A stretch of 64,000 nt of DNA, taken from positions 124,001 through 188,000 of the forward strand of contig JBEAQU010000049.1 in assembly GCA_041163745.1 (NCBI GenBank), written 5' to 3'. The stretch is from UBA6168 sp041163745 (lineage in GTDB: Bacteria; Bacteroidota; Bacteroidia; Chitinophagales; Saprospiraceae). Below, piece after piece: positions 26,005 to 33,300 of this stretch; position 1 is the first letter of the stretch; every line of letters begins with the position of its first letter. Under the pieces are notes generated by a model. That model was not told where the DNA came from and searched no databases. It saw nothing but the letters and a program-made list of their open reading frames with translations. The position numbers were made by a program, and so were the translations under genes.

Positions 26005-27375
26005 TCATCCTGGTCTAAGCAGCCGGATGACCTCTGCGAGGCGTCGGCGTCCGCCAGGTCGGACGGCTTCCCCCGTGATTTCCTGAAACCGCTGCCAGAC
26101 CTGCGGTTCGTATTGACGGGAGAACTCAGGGTCGAAATTAGCCAGCCGCAAGTCTTGGAGTACCGTCTTGACGGGGGTGGCGGTTCGGATCCAATGTTCG
26201 CAGACTTCCTGACGGTATCGGATGCCCATGAGGTTGAACCCGGTGACGGCGCCGGTCGAGCGGTCCCAATTGATACGGATGCTCAGGTTCTTGTTGGGAT
26301 GTTGCCAGTGGACCGACTGGACGCCTTCCGCACCGCGGGCCGGAATGTCGCCGTACACCTGGTATTCGAGGTCGAAGAACTTGGCGGAATTGAACCAGAT
26401 TCCTGCGTCGTAAGCGATCCGCTTTCTGTTGCCTTCCACTTCCGCCGCATGCAGGATGTTGTTGGCCGCCACTTCACCCATCATTCGGGCTGTGTACCAG
26501 AGCGGTTCCGTCGGTTTGCGACCGGGTGCCGGTTGGCGAAGTTGTGCGCAGTCGCCGGCGGCGAAGATGCCCGGAACATTCGTCTCAAGGAAGCGGTCAA
26601 CCAAAATGCCCTTGTCCAGTTCGATTTGATTGAATATCAGGAAATCGGTGTTCGGCCGCACGCCGATGGTCAGCCCCACGAAGCCGCAGGGGATTTTCTC
26701 CCCCGAGCTTGTGACGGCCATCTTCACCCTGCCGCTGCGTTTGTCGCCCCAGATTTCCTTGAGTTCGGTCTCCATCCGGAGATCCACGCCGTGTTGGGCG
26801 ATGTGTTGTGTGACCATGGCCGACTCCTCCGGCGGAAGCACATGGTCGTAAAAAAGCTTCTCCCTAACCAGGAAAGTGACCGGGATTCGGCGGGACAGCA
26901 GCATCTCGACCAATTCAACGCCGATGAGGCCACCGCCGACCACCACGGCATGCTGGACGCCTTTGGTGTAATAGGACAAGGCTTCGAGGTCCTGAAGGGT
27001 ATAGAATCCCTGGACCCCGTCCAGGTTTTCTCCGGGCCACCTGGCGGATTGGTAGACGCTGCCTGTAGCTAGCAGCAGGAAATCAAAAGGTAGCGAGCGG
27101 CCGTCGACGAAACGGAGGGTGCGGCCGGGAACATCGACGGTTTCGACCCAACCTTTCACCAGGTCGATGCTGTTCTTTTGCCAGAACCAATCCTCATAAG
27201 GTTTGGTATCCTCGAATCGCATATGGCCCATGAAGACATACATCATGGCGGTCCGGGAAAAAAAATGGTCGCTCTCACCGGAGACCACGGTGATGCTGTG
27301 TTCGCTGTGCTTCCGGATGTTCCGGGCGGCGGTGATGCCGGCGATGCCATTGCCCAGGATGACGATATGAGCCAT
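26005..27375 (-). CDS. FAD-dependent NAD(P)H oxidoreductase (pyridine nucleotide-disulfide type)
   Basis: The 456-residue protein has the two-dinucleotide fold: FAD motif IVILGNGIAGITAA at the N-terminus, NAD(P)H motif AVVVGGGLIGVELVEMLL near 150, and the second FAD motif NVPGIFAAGDCA near 280. There is no redox CxxxxC, so it is a NADH:acceptor or nitrite-reductase-flavin-like reductase rather than a disulfide reductase. The C-terminal third (from about 310) has an extra domain ending in basic residues. A frame open up to 28371 is not a fusion: it runs antisense-of-frame through the HemC-like gene; ATG 27375 is the family start. It probably works with the downstream 4Fe-4S protein. Confidence 0.9.
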   Translation of the reverse strand: MAHIVILGNGIAGITAARNIRKHSEHSITVVSGESDHFFSRTAMMYVFMGHMRFEDTKPYEDWFWQKNSIDLVKGWVETVDVPGRTLRFVDGRSLPFDFLLLATGSVYQSARWPGENLDGVQGFYTLQDLEALSYYTKGVQHAVVVGGGLIGVELVEMLLSRRIPVTFLVREKLFYDHVLPPEESAMVTQHIAQHGVDLRMETELKEIWGDKRSGRVKMAVTSSGEKIPCGFVGLTIGVRPNTDFLIFNQIELDKGILVDRFLETNVPGIFAAGDCAQLRQPAPGRKPTEPLWYTARMMGEVAANNILHAAEVEGNRKRIAYDAGIWFNSAKFFDLEYQVYGDIPARGAEGVQSVHWQHPNKNLSIRINWDRSTGAVTGFNLMGIRYRQEVCEHWIRTATPVKTVLQDLRLANFDPEFSRQYEPQVWQRFQEITGEAVRPGGRRRLAEVIRLLRPG

Positions 27376-27526
27376 TCGAAACGATTGAAGTGCCAAGGTA
27401 CTCAAAAAACATCCAACGCAGCACGAGGACTGACGGAGCGAACCGCAGCATGCCTGATTTTTTTGATTTAGCAGCAGCCTTTCTGAATCCGGCAGGCATG
27501 TACCGGTAGGCGGTGCGTAAACCGGG

Positions 27527-28387
27527 TCAGGAGGTGCTGGTCGGCCGCAGGCGCCGAGCCAATGCATCCGCCAGTCCAGCGCTGGTGGATTGGGAGTGCT
27601 GGGCGAGGGTCGTCTGGTGAGCCCGTCGATACGCTGCATGGGCATGGTAATGACCCTCGCCGTCCTGTATGCAATAAGCGCAGGTGGAACCGTCGGGTGA
27701 GGCGAGCAGCAACGACACGCGCCGCTCGACATTGGTGACGCGTGCGACAGCCGGCCGGTGGACGGAAGCCAGGAGCGTTCTGACAGGCAGGTCCCGGGGC
27801 CTGCAAAGCCAGGCCAGGACCCCCTGGCCCGGCAAGGGTATGAGTTCCCTGGGATGGAAACGGGTGTAGGGTTCGGGCGGGGTTGTCGGGGTTGGGAAGC
27901 ATCGGTTGTCGAGCAGGATGGCATCGCCATCGGGAAAACGGCCGCCCACAGGGGGCCAATTGACCTGTCGGGTTCCAAGGAGCTGTGCGTTGGGACACAA
28001 GGGCAGGAGTTGGGCTGCGACAGCAGGGAGTTCCGCCAGGATCCTGGCATGGTCAGGCAGGTGGAATCGGCCGGCGGGGGCTGCTGCAGCGGGGTTGACC
28101 AGGAGCGTGAAACCCGGAGGCGTGCGGTCGGACAACGCAGCGATGCACCATCCGTCCCCCGCCGGGACGGGCAGGGTTTCCAAGCGTCGCAGGCAGGCAT
28201 CCACCGTGCCGATAGAAAGTGCCTCCAGGCAAGCGATATCCCAGCCGTGGTCGGCGTGATGCTGCCCGACAGGGGCAAGGTCGATCCGCTCGACATGGAC
28301 ACCTGTGGCCAGCAGCCCGACGAGCGCCGGTTCCATGGTGGTCGCGAGCAGCGGATCGGTCGGTATGCCAATTCGGATGTTTTTCAT
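27527..28387 (-). CDS. HemC-like protein lacking porphobilinogen deaminase catalytic residues
   Basis: The 286-residue product aligns by eye along its length with hydroxymethylbilane synthase: IRIGIPTDPLLAT with the first strand, EALSIGTVDACLRRLETLPV with the region ending in HSMKDVP, IPLPGQGVLAWLCR with PAVGQGAVGIECR, and TNVERRVSLLL with TAERAMNTRLEGG. The active residues are missing: the catalytic Asp of the Lys-Asp pair is Thr, the SSLRR arginines are absent (GTRQVNW), the N-terminal TRxS is PTDP, and the GGC that holds the dipyrromethane cofactor reads DGSTCAYC. It should therefore not polymerise porphobilinogen. Composition is Ala/Pro/Leu-rich. It may bind a tetrapyrrole or be a relic; it sits upstream of two redox genes on the same strand. 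Confidence 0.6.
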   Translation of the reverse strand: MKNIRIGIPTDPLLATTMEPALVGLLATGVHVERIDLAPVGQHHADHGWDIACLEALSIGTVDACLRRLETLPVPAGDGWCIAALSDRTPPGFTLLVNPAAAAPAGRFHLPDHARILAELPAVAAQLLPLCPNAQLLGTRQVNWPPVGGRFPDGDAILLDNRCFPTPTTPPEPYTRFHPRELIPLPGQGVLAWLCRPRDLPVRTLLASVHRPAVARVTNVERRVSLLLASPDGSTCAYCIQDGEGHYHAHAAYRRAHQTTLAQHSQSTSAGLADALARRLRPTSTS

Positions 28388-28518
28388 AGGCAGCAGCCAC
28401 GGCCTGGCCTTCGGCAGCGATACCGGGGGCCGGGGGTCCGTTCGATGCAAAAAAAACAAATATCAGGGAGATAAGCCAAAAATATAATACCGGGATATGT
28501 ACTAGCCGGTGCACCCAC

Positions 28519-28526
28519 TATCTTTG
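28519..28526 (+). promoter_or_regulatory. TATCTTTG element abutting the lpxD start
   Basis: TATCTTTG fits TAnnTTTG and ends five bases before the lpxD ATG at 28532. If used, transcription would start at or next to the ATG and give a leaderless or nearly leaderless mRNA. No TTTG is seen at the -33 position, so confidence is limited. Confidence 0.35.
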
Positions 28527-28531
28527 CGACT

Positions 28532-29575
28532 ATGCAAATAGCAGCCAACGACATAGCCCGGCTGACGGGTGGTCTGCTGGAAGGGGATGCGGAAGCCACC
28601 GTGAACAGGCCGGGCAGGATAGAGGAGGGAGGCGAAGGTGTCCTGACTTTTCTGGCGAACACGAAATATGCCGCATACGCATACAGCACGCCCGTGACCG
28701 CCATACTCATCCCACAGGATTTCCTACCGGCGGGAGCTTTGGCTGCGAGGGCGGTGATACGTGTTCCCGATGTGTACGAGGCCATGCGGATGCTGATGGA
28801 AAGGTTTGCCTCGCATCCTGATTTTTCGGGTGCCGGCGCTACCATATCCCCGCACGCCAGCATCGCTGCGGACAGCCGGCTCGGGGAGCAGGTGTCCGTC
28901 GGGCCCTATGCCGTCATCGAATCCGGGGCCAGGGTAGGGAATCACAGCAACATACATGCGCAGGTATACATCGGAAAGGATGTCGTCATCGGAAAACATT
29001 GCACCTTGTTTCCCGGCGTGCGTGTCCTTCAGTCCTGTGTCATCGGCGACCATTGTGTCCTGCATGCCAACGCGGTGATCGGATCGGACGGATTCGGTTA
29101 TGTGCGGCAGGAGGACGGCAGTTACCTGAAGCTTCCCCAGTTGGGTAATGTGGTCCTGGAGGACCAGGTGGAAGTCGGGGCGAACACGACGGTGGACCGG
29201 GCGAGTATCGGGAGCACCATCCTTCGCAGGGGAGTCAAACTGGACAACTTGGTGATGGTGGCCCACAATGTGGAGGTGGGCTCGGATACGGTCATTGCCG
29301 CGCAGGCGGGGATTGCAGGCAGCACGAAAATCGGACGGCATTGCCGTGTCGGAGGGCAGGCAGGGTTCGTCGGCCACATCGCGGTGGCGGACGGGACCCA
29401 GGTGCAGGCGCAGAGCGGTGTTGCCGCCACCATCAAGGAACCCGGCCAGGCGGTCTACGGATCTCCGGCGATTGGTTATGCGGATTATCTCCGGTCTTAT
29501 GCCGTCTTCAAGAAATTGCCGGCTTGGTATCGGCTCTTTCAGTCCATGCAACGTACAAAAGATCAGAAAGGGTAG
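28532..29575 (+). CDS. lpxD: UDP-3-O-(3-hydroxyacyl)glucosamine N-acyltransferase
   Basis: The 347-residue enzyme performs the third step of lipid A synthesis, adding the N-linked hydroxyacyl chain from ACP. An N-terminal uridine-binding domain (1-100) is followed by a left-handed beta-helix of hexapeptide repeats (about 105-310), with the catalytic His in NLVMVAHNVEVG, and a C-terminal helix. Length is normal. It opens the cluster lpxD, lpxC-fabZ, lpxA; the next gene starts 75 bases on. Confidence 0.96.
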   Translation: MQIAANDIARLTGGLLEGDAEATVNRPGRIEEGGEGVLTFLANTKYAAYAYSTPVTAILIPQDFLPAGALAARAVIRVPDVYEAMRMLMERFASHPDFSGAGATISPHASIAADSRLGEQVSVGPYAVIESGARVGNHSNIHAQVYIGKDVVIGKHCTLFPGVRVLQSCVIGDHCVLHANAVIGSDGFGYVRQEDGSYLKLPQLGNVVLEDQVEVGANTTVDRASIGSTILRRGVKLDNLVMVAHNVEVGSDTVIAAQAGIAGSTKIGRHCRVGGQAGFVGHIAVADGTQVQAQSGVAATIKEPGQAVYGSPAIGYADYLRSYAVFKKLPAWYRLFQSMQRTKDQKG

Positions 29576-29650
29576 GGTAACGGAGAAAGCGAAAGGAGGG
29601 GATGCCAGTCCCCGGAAAGTTGACATCCCGTTTTTCACAGCAACAGAGAT

Positions 29651-31054
29651 ATGAACCAGCGAACAATCAGTAATGAAAGTACCATCAAGGGGGTCGGTCT
29701 CCACACAGGCGAGGAGGTGACCGTTACCTTCAAACCGGCTGATATCGGGCATGGCATTCAGTTCCGACGGGTCGACCTGGCGGACCGGCCTTTCCTGCGG
29801 GCTGATGTCGGAGCGGTCGTCTCCACCCTGCGGGGAACGACGCTGGGGCAGGGAGCGGCCCAGGTCAGCACGGTGGAGCATGCTTTGGCCGCTTTGTTCG
29901 GGTTGTCCATCGACAACTGTCTGATTGATATAGACGGGCCGGAAGTGCCCATCCTTGACGGAAGTGCCGCTCCTTTTGTGGAACTGTTGGTCGGTGCCGG
30001 AATCGCCGAGCAGGATGCGGAAAAGGAATTTGTGGACATCACGGAACCCATCCGCTATGTCGACGAGCAGACAGGGACGGAAATCCTGGCGTTGCCGGCG
30101 GAGGACTTCCAAGCCACGGTGCTGATAGACTTCAACTCAAGGATATTGGGGCCGCAATATGCGACCTTGGATAGATTGTCGGATTTTTCCAAGGAAATCG
30201 CCCCTTGCAGGACCTTCGTATTCCTGCATGAACTGGAACAGCTTTTCGAGCACAACCTGATCCGGGGCGGAGACATGGACAATGCGATCGTCATTGCGGA
30301 CCGTCTGATGACCCAGCCGGAACTGGACCTGTTGGCGGAGAAACTCAACAAACCGAGCATCCGGGTGGAGAAGGAAGGCATTCTGAACGGTACCGCACTC
30401 CATTTCGACAATGAGCCGGCGCGGCACAAGCTGTTGGATGTCATCGGAGACCTGGCGCTTGTGGGCAAACCGATCCGTGGAAGGATCGTGGCGACGAAGC
30501 CCGGCCACAGTGCGAACCTGGCTTTCGCAAGGCTGTTGAAGAAAGTCCTGCAGGAGCAGCGCCGCAACAGGGGCATCCCGCGGTACGATCCCAACGCAAC
30601 CCCGGTCTTCACTTCCACGCAGATAGCGGAATATCTGCCTCACCGGTACCCGTTCCTGTTGGTGGACAAAATCATCGAATTGAGTGAGAACCATGTGGTG
30701 GGCATCAAGAACATCACGTTCAACGAGGCATTTTTCCAAGGACATTTTCCTGGAAACCCCATATTCCCCGGGGTGCTGCAGTTGGAGGCTTTGGCGCAGG
30801 CAGGTGGTATCCTTGCTTTGTCCAAGGTTGGGGATACCGGTCGGTGGGATACTTATTTCGTCAAGATAGACGGGGTCAAATTCAAGCACAAGGTGGTCCC
30901 CGGCGACACGCTGATCCTCAAGATGGAACTGACGGCACCGATTCGCCGCGGAATGGTACAGATGCACGGCACGGCATTCGTCGGCAACAAAGTGGTATCG
31001 GAAGGGGAGCTTACCGCCCAGATCGTACGCCGACCGGATGCGGCGGAAGCCTGA
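29651..31054 (+). CDS. lpxC: Bifunctional LpxC deacetylase / FabZ 3-hydroxyacyl-ACP dehydratase
   Basis: The 467-residue protein fuses two enzymes. Residues 1-305 are LpxC, the Zn deacetylase that commits UDP-acyl-GlcNAc to lipid A; its zinc ligands lie in VSTVEHALAALFG (His) and EPARHKLLDVIGDLAL (His and Asp). Residues from about 320 are FabZ, which dehydrates hydroxyacyl-ACP: LPHRYPFLLVDK holds the His and GHFPGNPIFPGVLQLEALAQ the Glu of the active site. The fusion is characteristic of Bacteroidota and puts hydroxyacyl chains for lipid A and for membrane phospholipids under one gene. Both active sites look complete. Confidence 0.97.
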   Translation: MNQRTISNESTIKGVGLHTGEEVTVTFKPADIGHGIQFRRVDLADRPFLRADVGAVVSTLRGTTLGQGAAQVSTVEHALAALFGLSIDNCLIDIDGPEVPILDGSAAPFVELLVGAGIAEQDAEKEFVDITEPIRYVDEQTGTEILALPAEDFQATVLIDFNSRILGPQYATLDRLSDFSKEIAPCRTFVFLHELEQLFEHNLIRGGDMDNAIVIADRLMTQPELDLLAEKLNKPSIRVEKEGILNGTALHFDNEPARHKLLDVIGDLALVGKPIRGRIVATKPGHSANLAFARLLKKVLQEQRRNRGIPRYDPNATPVFTSTQIAEYLPHRYPFLLVDKIIELSENHVVGIKNITFNEAFFQGHFPGNPIFPGVLQLEALAQAGGILALSKVGDTGRWDTYFVKIDGVKFKHKVVPGDTLILKMELTAPIRRGMVQMHGTAFVGNKVVSEGELTAQIVRRPDAAEA

Positions 31055-31529
31055 AACACAATACCCGACCCGTCCGACTGCCGATCAACCGGCAGGTTTT
31101 CAAAAATTGTCCGGTGCAGGCAATAAAAAGTAAAGGAGGTAGTTTAAGGTATTGCGGACGAATGGGTAGTCGTCGGTAAACCCCGACAGGGAATTCCGAA
31201 GGAGACGTCGGGTGGCTGGTCCGCCCGAGACTCGTATGCCACAGCTTTTCGGAACGAAGCGGCTGTGGTCGATTCACGCAGGAAAATGGCAGGATAGAAG
31301 AAAATGCTCCGGACGCACGGCCGGGGAACCGGTTCGGAAACAAAACCGCCCGACGGACTTTGGTCCTGGCTGTCGAAATAATTCCGCTGCAGAAAGGCCT
31401 TGGCCGGCAATCAGAGAGGAATGCCACGTGGCGGGGGCACCCTCGGGCATCAATTCGTAACATTTGCTAATGAAAATTTCTACTGAACAAACACCTATCC
31501 TACCACATCTAAACGGTCACGCCCAGACA
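31055..31529. other. 475-base gap between lpxC-fabZ and lpxA; no gene seen
   Basis: No frame has a plausible product, and codons from 31470 to 31529 end mostly in A or T, unlike the genes around. One hairpin is visible: CCACAGC at 31239-31245 with GCTGTGG at 31262-31268. Just before 31470 the sequence TAACATTTGCTA resembles a -7 box with a three-base spacer, so lpxA may have its own promoter here. Confidence 0.4.
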
Positions 31530-32312
31530 ATGCGGTACATACATCCAGATGCCAGCATCGGGGAGAATGTCACCATCGAGCCGTTCGTCACCATCGGGGC
31601 GGACGTCGTCATCGGGGACGACACCTGGATCGGTCCGCACGTGAGCATCATGGACGGTGTCCGTATCGGCAAAGGGTGCAGGATATTTCCCGGTGCGGTG
31701 GTCGGGGCCATTCCCCAGGACCTCAAGTTCAAAGGGGAATACAGCCTGGTGGAGTTGGGGGATCGGGTGACCGTTCGGGAATATGTCACCTTGAACAGGG
31801 GGACGCAGGCCAGCCATCGCACGACCATCGGAAACGACAGCCTGCTCATGGCTTATGTCCATGTCGCGCACGACTGTCACATCGGCAAACACTGTGTGTT
31901 GGCCAACGGCGTAACCTTGGCGGGCCACATAGAAGTGGAGGAATACGCCATTCTCGGCGGGTTGACCGCGGTACACCAGTTCGTCAAGATAGGCGCCCAT
32001 GCGTTCATCGGCGGGGGTTCCCTGGTCCGGAAGGATGTGCCTCCTTACGTTAAGGCCGCCCGGGAGCCGCTTTCCTATGCAGGCATCAACTCCGTGGGGT
32101 TGCGTCGACGGGGTTTCCGACCGGAAGACATCCACGTCATCCAGGATGTATACCGTATCCTTTTCGTAAAAGGCTACAACACGTCCCAGGCCATGGAGAT
32201 CATCGAAACGGATATCGATGCGACACCGGAGCGGGATTACATCCTTGAATTTCTCCGGAAGGCCGACCGGGGCATCATGCGGGGTTTCCAACAGATGAAC
32301 AACCGCCGGTAA
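31530..32312 (+). CDS. lpxA: UDP-N-acetylglucosamine acyltransferase
   Basis: The 260-residue enzyme adds the first hydroxyacyl chain to UDP-GlcNAc, starting lipid A synthesis. It is a hexapeptide beta-helix (about 5-190) with catalytic His in VHVAHDCHIGKHC, LAGHIEVEEYAILGGLTAVHQF and the QF..IG stop region, and a helical C-terminus. Start: ATG 31530 gives MRYIHPDASIGENV and a normal length. ATG 31470 would add 20 residues whose codons are AT-ending and unlike the gene body, so I reject it, though it cannot be excluded. Confidence 0.95.
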   Translation: MRYIHPDASIGENVTIEPFVTIGADVVIGDDTWIGPHVSIMDGVRIGKGCRIFPGAVVGAIPQDLKFKGEYSLVELGDRVTVREYVTLNRGTQASHRTTIGNDSLLMAYVHVAHDCHIGKHCVLANGVTLAGHIEVEEYAILGGLTAVHQFVKIGAHAFIGGGSLVRKDVPPYVKAAREPLSYAGINSVGLRRRGFRPEDIHVIQDVYRILFVKGYNTSQAMEIIETDIDATPERDYILEFLRKADRGIMRGFQQMNNRR

Positions 32313-32364
32313 CCGCTTGGGCCCGACATGACCGGGACGCGTGTCCGTTCTCAACTCTTCTTGC

Positions 32365-32991
32365 ATGCCGACGCAGATTCTCCTTCAATCCGTTGCCAAG
32401 CGCTACCGGCATGAATGGATATTCAGCGGGTTGGATTACACTTTTGAACGGGGTTGTTCGTATGCAGTCACGGGAGCCAACGGCAGTGGGAAATCCACCT
32501 TGCTGCGGATGTTGTGCGGCCATCTCTCGCCGACCAGGGGCACCCTGTCCTTCCGGTCCGACGGCAAGGTCCTATCGATCGAAGAACTCTGTTCAAGGAT
32601 ATCCTACGCGGCGCCTTACATCGAGTTGGTCGAGGAGTTCACCTTGTCGGAAACACTCGATTTCCATCGTCGTTTCCAGCCTTTCCGGGATGGCATCCGA
32701 CCGTCGGACATCATGGACCGACTGGGATTCGCCCGTTCCACCGCGCAGAAGGAGGTCCGTTTTTTTTCCTCCGGCATGAAACAACGGCTCAAGCTGGCCC
32801 TGGCGCTGCTGTCGGACACGCCGGTGGTGCTGCTCGACGAACCGACGACCAACCTGGATCGGCAGGGGGTCGAATGGTACCTGACGCTGATCGGTTCCTT
32901 CGTGTCGGACAGGCTGGTCGTGGTGGCTTCCAATGTTCCGGAAGATTATCGCTTCTGCGACCAGGTCCTGGACCTTCCTGCCTACAAATGA
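32365..32991 (+). CDS. ABC transporter ATP-binding protein (CcmA-like), no permease nearby
   Basis: The 208-residue protein is a single ABC ATPase: Walker A GANGSGKST, a divergent signature in FFSSGMKQRLKLALALL, and Walker B with VVLLDEPTTNLD. The size and SSGMKQRLKLA-type signature are those of the CcmA/haem-export and ABC-2 drug-export ATPases. No membrane subunit is encoded on either side, so its partner is elsewhere. A GTG at 32341 would add 8 residues; ATG 32365 is used. It follows lpxA by 52 bases, and may be read through from it. Confidence 0.85.
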   Translation: MPTQILLQSVAKRYRHEWIFSGLDYTFERGCSYAVTGANGSGKSTLLRMLCGHLSPTRGTLSFRSDGKVLSIEELCSRISYAAPYIELVEEFTLSETLDFHRRFQPFRDGIRPSDIMDRLGFARSTAQKEVRFFSSGMKQRLKLALALLSDTPVVLLDEPTTNLDRQGVEWYLTLIGSFVSDRLVVVASNVPEDYRFCDQVLDLPAYK

Positions 32992-33300
32992 CGTCCGGCA
33001 GTTAGTCAGGACGGACATCCGGCAGAACAGAATACCGGACTCTTTGTTTTCAAGGTGGAAGGCAGGGCGTGGGACCGAGTGTCAGCAGGTCCTGCATGGT
33101 TTCGCATCCGCCGCTTTCGTCCTTCCCTGCTTTTTGTTATCATTGCTATCGGAAGTCCGTGCAGATGCGGGTCCTGTCTTGTCCGCGGGCGACTTGATTC
33201 GCACCAGAGTGCCAGGGTGCGGTCGTCCGGGAGGTTTTCGGTTCCGCACCCGTACGGATTCAGCCGTGCGCCCACCGCCGGTCATTAAAACCGCAGACGG
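32992..33300. other. 309-base gap before the T9SS surface protein; nothing recognised
   Basis: The gap lies between two same-strand genes. I find no coding frame with plausible composition, no tRNA and no clear promoter match. A T-rich patch at about 33128-33145 may be a promoter region. Confidence 0.3.

Noticed and set aside
26005..28371. 788-residue frame read as a fusion of the HemC-like region with the FAD oxidoreductase
   Set aside because: Its first 330 residues are an out-of-frame reading of the HemC-like gene. The oxidoreductase starts at ATG 27375 with its FAD motif, and the HemC-like gene is in another frame.
28724..30112. 462-residue minus-strand frame across lpxD and lpxC
   Set aside because: Both plus-strand genes have clear family motifs; this frame has none and is antisense.
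31470..31529. N-terminal extension of LpxA from ATG 31470
   Set aside because: Most codons end in A or T, unlike the gene body, and the 260-residue form matches family length.
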